Shown: in pieces, positions 13,006-16,117 of the stretch
Layout: every line of letters begins with the position of its first letter
Numbering within the stretch: position 1 is the first letter of the stretch
Assembly (NCBI GenBank): GCA_019118845.1
Contig: DWYE01000029.1
Span: 1 to 16,117, forward strand
Length of the DNA stretch: 16,117 nt
DNA from: Anaeromassilibacillus stercoravium
GTDB taxonomy: Bacteria > Bacillota > Clostridia > Oscillospirales > Acutalibacteraceae
Reading direction: 5' to 3'
Notes under the pieces: generated by a model
What the model was told of the DNA's origin: nothing
Seen by the model: only the letters and a program-made list of their open reading frames with translations
The model's database searches: none
Translations under genes and position numbers: made by a program

Positions 13006-14934
13006 CTAAAGATATAGTTGGACTTGCCCTTTGAATTCGTCATCATCTTCGTTCAACGAATTCATTTGTTTTTCGGTGATTTTATTGTAAAACGGGAAGG
13101 TTCGCCAGTAAATATAAAAAAAGTACGATACACATTGAATTTTCATGCATTTTATATACCGTCCTTTTTTATGCTTCGAATTCATGCTATGATAAGAATC
13201 AGAAAGCAGGCAAACGGCCAAAACCATTCGCCTGCTGTCAGGTCGATTATCTTGTGTATGAAGCCGGTTGACCTCTCCTGTCACGAGGTCTCCTCCTGCA
13301 TCCAACCACTCTTCTACAAATATATCAAAATCTTCCAGAGGGGCTTCGCCCGTAACAATGCGAAGCATCATTTCTTGCTCCATTTCTTCAAGGGCTGGCC
13401 AATATTTCCGCATAATATCCGTCTCTCGCACAAATACAGGCGTCACCCTCTTGATAGGTGTCTCCATATAGAGATGGTAAGCTTCTATGTAAGATTTATA
13501 TTGCTGCCAATCCCACGGAGAAGGCGTTTCTCCTTCTTCCAAGGCCTGCAAATATGCGGTTATTTTCTGAAAGTTTGACTTGTGGGTTGCATTCAATTCA
13601 TCCACCTGTATTTCTCCCCGGAGCGCTTGATCCAAGGTGGCACCAGAGCGGGCAAACGAATCATCATATCCAATATGCATATTGAGCAGCATTCCATCCC
13701 GGTTTAACTGGTTTTTAAATTCTGGTTCCACGTCCTGCACGTAATCGAACTGCACGCTTGCCATCTTGATGGCAACTTCTGGATGCGAATAGCCCTTGCG
13801 GACAACAATGTAGCTGCTATTGGGGTTGCCCTCGAACATCGTTATATATCCATTTTCATCTTTTGGCACGATATACGGCGTCCAATCGGCTTCTGGATTT
13901 TTCAATAAACATTCTGGAAGGACTTCACTGCTCCAATAGTTCCCAAAGAAGGCCCCACTGATGCCTTCGGCCAATAATTCTTGGCAATCCTCTTCCGTCC
14001 GCAAAAGGAATTGCTGGTCGAGAAGCCCTTCTTGATACAATTTAGCGACTTCCGCCAACGCATTCTTCATCTCCGGCTGAATGGAACCATAGGCAACCGA
14101 GCCGTCCTCCTGCTCCATCCACTGTTTCGGAAACGCCCCATAAAGGGTAAACACACTGTTGAGCATATATAATCCGCCGGAATCCCCCGCAATTTCCGGG
14201 CTGCACACAAGGCCAATGGTCTTGCCTGGACCATTCCCTCCCGGGTCCTCTTGTATAAAGCGGCGGAGAATCTGTTCAATGTCCTCCATCGTCTCCGGGG
14301 CTGGAAGGTTCAGCTTTTCCATCCAATCCTTGCGCAACCACAATACCCCCGGCCCATGCGACATTTCGGTCGTGGGCAAGGCCATTAACCGCCCATCAAA
14401 TGTCGCCGCATCCAGGCATGCGCCGCCATAGGAGTCATAGATTTCTTTGATGTGGTCACTGGCGCAATTCTCATAGGCCTCTGTTAAATCTGCGATCTGC
14501 CCAGATTCATACAACCGCAGAAGCTGTTGCCCATTGACCGTCATAATATCTGGAATATCCCCGCTGACAATGGCCATTGAAACTTTCTGCTGGAAATCCT
14601 CTTCACTTTGGACATCAAAGGCGTTGGTAAATTCAATATTTAGGAAGTCTGCTAAAAAGCGTTGATACGTCCAGACGTCATCCTGTAACGCCTGTTCCAA
14701 TGTATACCCGTTGCTCTTTCTCCCTACGGTACAGGCTACCGGCTCCGGATATTTGCCAAACGGGGTATGCGCGGCAGTCTCCCAGGAAAGGCCTTCTTCC
14801 TCCTGCTCTTGATACAGCGAAGCTTCTGCAACTTTTTCTGTCTCTTTCGTTGTCCGGTCACATCCTTGTAGAATCCCCACCATTAGGATTAGGAACCAGG
14901 CGCATATTTGGTGTATCTTTTTGGTCTGTTTCAC
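13006..14934 (-). CDS. Extracellular solute-binding lipoprotein with a probable read-through C-terminal extension
   Basis: A 642-residue lipoprotein of the family 1/LplA-like solute-binding proteins, expected to deliver a sugar to an ABC importer. The signal peptide ends in LQGC, with C25 as the lipid-modified residue. Binding-protein features include VSMAIVSGDIPDIMTVNG, LPTTEMSHGPGVLWLRKDWM followed by EKLNLPAPETMEDI, and the closing FVEEWLDAGGDLVTGEVN. The normal family end is there (about residue 563). The frame then runs 79 more codons, rich in Lys, Tyr and Asn, over a terminator-like hairpin (13205-13236) and the likely amylase promoter. CGA at 13245-13243 is one base from TGA. The GTG start (14934) is chosen because AGAGGTG lies 6 nt upstream; a TTG further up sits at the predicted transcription start. 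Permease genes are not in view. Confidence 0.88.
   Translation of the reverse strand: MKQTKKIHQICAWFLILMVGILQGCDRTTKETEKVAEASLYQEQEEEGLSWETAAHTPFGKYPEPVACTVGRKSNGYTLEQALQDDVWTYQRFLADFLNIEFTNAFDVQSEEDFQQKVSMAIVSGDIPDIMTVNGQQLLRLYESGQIADLTEAYENCASDHIKEIYDSYGGACLDAATFDGRLMALPTTEMSHGPGVLWLRKDWMEKLNLPAPETMEDIEQILRRFIQEDPGGNGPGKTIGLVCSPEIAGDSGGLYMLNSVFTLYGAFPKQWMEQEDGSVAYGSIQPEMKNALAEVAKLYQEGLLDQQFLLRTEEDCQELLAEGISGAFFGNYWSSEVLPECLLKNPEADWTPYIVPKDENGYITMFEGNPNSSYIVVRKGYSHPEVAIKMASVQFDYVQDVEPEFKNQLNRDGMLLNMHIGYDDSFARSGATLDQALRGEIQVDELNATHKSNFQKITAYLQALEEGETPSPWDWQQYKSYIEAYHLYMETPIKRVTPVFVRETDIMRKYWPALEEMEQEMMLRIVTGEAPLEDFDIFVEEWLDAGGDLVTGEVNRLHTQDNRPDSRRMVLAVCLLSDSYHSMNSKHKKGRYIKCMKIQCVSYFFYIYWRTFPFYNKITEKQMNSLNEDDDEFKGQVQLYL
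13033..13063. promoter_or_regulatory. Nested palindrome upstream of the amylase gene, candidate operator
   Basis: An 8-bp inverted repeat GAATTCGT...ACGAATTC (13033-13040 with 13056-13063) overlaps a perfect 13-nt palindrome TTCGTT-C-AACGAA (13048-13060). It lies about 15-45 nt downstream of the predicted amylase transcription start, a place where a repressor could act. It does not match the standard cre consensus. Confidence 0.4.
13084..13112 (-). promoter_or_regulatory. Sigma-A-type promoter of the amylase gene
   Basis: On the minus strand TTTACT (13112-13107), a 17-nt spacer and TACAAT (13089-13084), a good match. The transcript would begin near 13077 and have a leader of about 140 nt. 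The promoter lies inside the extended reading frame of the solute-binding protein gene. Confidence 0.55.
13205..13236 (-). terminator. Terminator-like hairpin at the natural end of the solute-binding protein gene
   Basis: On the minus strand a 13-bp stem with two G-T pairs (AGCAGGCGAATGG with CCGTTTGCCTGCT), a 6-nt loop and a modest T-rich tail (TTCTGATTCTTAT). It begins 6 nt after the suspected lost stop codon (13245-13243) and is now translated in frame. The weak T tract would allow some read-through into the amylase gene. Confidence 0.65.
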
Positions 14935-14968
14935 TCCGGACACCTCTTTCTTGGGTTTCAATGTTTTT

Positions 14969-14995
14969 ATTATATAAAGAGTCCCTTGCCTTCAA
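14969..14995 (-). promoter_or_regulatory. Promoter of the solute-binding protein gene
   Basis: On the minus strand a perfect TATAAT (14974-14969) preceded by TTGAAG (14995-14990) at a short 15-nt spacing. The predicted start near 14962 supports the GTG start at 14934. The short spacing may mean that an activator, such as the divergent response regulator, is needed. Confidence 0.5.
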
Positions 14996-15035
14996 AATTT
15001 CCTCATGGAATTTAATAAAAAACTTTCAAGATTCC

Positions 15036-15063
15036 TTTGGATTTAATGGGATAAGATTAAAAT
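15036..15063 (+). promoter_or_regulatory. Possible promoter of the response regulator gene
   Basis: TTTGGA (15036-15041), a 16-nt spacer and TAAAAT (15058-15063) on the plus strand, about 36 nt before the start codon. It is a modest match in an AT-rich stretch. Confidence 0.35.
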
Positions 15064-15098
15064 AGATGGATTATTTTAATAAGAGAGGAGTTCCTTCT

Positions 15099-16117
15099 AT
15101 GATACATATGTTGGTTGTGGATGATGAAGCGGAGGAACGGGAAGGGATTCTCTTTCTGCTTCACAAATATGGCTTCAATATGGAAACCGGCCAAGCCCCC
15201 AATGGGAAAGCGGCACTCGACTACCTAAAGAACCGCGCCGTCGACATCCTGTTTACAGACGTGCGGATGCCCTTTATGGATGGGCTCACTCTCGCTAAAG
15301 AAGCGCTGTTGCTACAACCCAACATCCGGGTGATCCTATTTAGTGGGTTTAGCGAATTCGAATATGCCAAGACCGCTATTTCGCTGGGGGTCCGGGAATA
15401 CATCCTTAAGCCAGTAAACGTCGAGGAATTCTGCACAGTTATGCAACGGGTTTCCGCAGAAATCCTTTCCCGCCGGTCGGAAGAAGAACGGAACAACCGC
15501 CGGATTGCTTACGCGCGGGAACATCTTCTCTATTCCTTAGTCAACGGTACTCCCTTGGAAACATTGACTGCGGAAGCCGGGGCCCTGTTCGATCTAGGCT
15601 TTTTGAATCAATATACCAACATGGTCTTGCTAGAGTTCAACCGGAATTTTTTCGATCACGCTGGGCAAGAATTCTCTGAGGAACTTTCGCAACTGCTTCC
15701 CCTTCCCTTTGACTATCTCAACTTAAACCCCTGTGAAAGCCTGTTGTTCTTTTCCAATGCTGCCAATCGGACCGATTGGGCTTCTTTGTCCGCTGACATC
15801 CGGCGGTTTATCCAACAGCGCTATCGTGTGGATGGTTATCTGGCCTTCAGCGAAGATTTTTCAGGAGCTTCTGAGATCCCGACGGCCTTTGAATCCCTGG
15901 AACAGGCGTTGGAAAACCGCTTTTTTCTCCCAGACACCTATGTGTTCTCTGCTTATGCCTCCTCTCAAAAATTAAACAGCGGTTATCAAGATGTCTCTTC
16001 CCTGTTTACTTCTTTGGAAGCGGCCCTGCAAGAGCACAATTTGGATGCCGTTCATAGAAACATACAACTGCTTTGCGACGCATATGCTGGTCAAACCAAT
16101 CTTTCTCACTTATATGT
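15099..16117 (+). CDS. YesN-type response regulator, cut by the right edge
   Basis: 339 codons are visible, starting at ATG (15099) with AGAGGAG 8 nt upstream. Residues 1-120 are a CheY-like receiver: acidic pair D8-D9, phospho-acceptor D54 in LFTDVRMPFMDG, S82 in ILFSGFSEF and K104 in YILKPVN. Residues about 130-340 form the poorly conserved middle region usual in YesN-type regulators. The AraC-type helix-turn-helix expected at the C-terminus would lie beyond the edge, so its presence is inferred. Such regulators pair with a YesM-type sensor kinase and often activate nearby sugar-uptake genes. Here the gene diverges from the solute-binding lipoprotein and amylase genes, which are its likely targets. 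Confidence 0.9.
   Translation, partial: MIHMLVVDDEAEEREGILFLLHKYGFNMETGQAPNGKAALDYLKNRAVDILFTDVRMPFMDGLTLAKEALLLQPNIRVILFSGFSEFEYAKTAISLGVREYILKPVNVEEFCTVMQRVSAEILSRRSEEERNNRRIAYAREHLLYSLVNGTPLETLTAEAGALFDLGFLNQYTNMVLLEFNRNFFDHAGQEFSEELSQLLPLPFDYLNLNPCESLLFFSNAANRTDWASLSADIRRFIQQRYRVDGYLAFSEDFSGASEIPTAFESLEQALENRFFLPDTYVFSAYASSQKLNSGYQDVSSLFTSLEAALQEHNLDAVHRNIQLLCDAYAGQTNLSHLY

Noticed and set aside
15221..15524. Minus-strand frames within the response regulator gene
   Set aside because: They are shadows of the receiver domain coding sequence and have no ribosome sites or motifs.

Overview
The window looks like a chromosomal segment of a spore-forming Gram-positive anaerobe of the class Clostridia, probably an Oscillospiraceae/Ruminococcaceae-type gut bacterium. 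The grounds are the Firmicutes gene order SRP RNA-dnaX-ybaB-recR, the sporulation genes spmA-spmB, an AbrB/SpoVT-type regulator with a small zinc ribbon, a SigV/RsiV-like pair, and a secreted amylase with FIVAR repeats beside a YesN-type response regulator. The genus is inferred from gene content only. I see no phage, insertion sequence, CRISPR array, tRNA or rRNA.

Left part (1-4820): the 5' end of a leftward gene, perhaps a Crp/Fnr regulator, runs off the left edge. Next comes a leftward two-gene operon encoding an ECF sigma factor and an RsiV-like membrane anti-sigma factor, with a perfect-stem terminator at its end and a plausible ECF-type autoregulatory promoter at its start. A leftward housekeeping block follows, in transcription order SRP RNA, dnaX, ybaB/ebfC, recR, closed by a strong terminator. 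Inside dnaX, a C6A6 run at the start of the tau-specific region could yield a shorter gamma-like product.

Middle part (4821-9350): a rightward YhfC-type intramembrane metalloprotease candidate converges on a leftward spmA-spmB-feoB operon, and the two share a bidirectional terminator. SpmA, SpmB and FeoB all belong to families with Gate-type membrane domains. Diverging from spmA is a small abrB-like gene whose promoter region carries two tandem inverted repeats of the same geometry, the best candidate operators in the window.

Right part (9375-16117): a carbohydrate locus. A lipoprotein solute-binding protein and a large secreted multidomain GH13 alpha-amylase (InlB-type repeat, GH13, four FIVAR-like repeats, Ser linker, unnamed C-terminal domain) are transcribed leftward. 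A YesN-type response regulator, cut by the right edge, is transcribed divergently. The solute-binding protein ORF appears to have lost its stop codon: it reads 79 codons through its own terminator and across the likely promoter and operator of the amylase gene. The likely joint role is sensing and breaking down extracellular starch-like glucans; no permease or histidine kinase lies in view.

No wholly new system is evident. The items most worth checking are the stop-loss in the solute-binding protein, the dnaX slippery run, the paired operators before abrB, the palindrome before the amylase gene, the atypical SRP RNA ends, and the unnamed C-terminal domain of the amylase.
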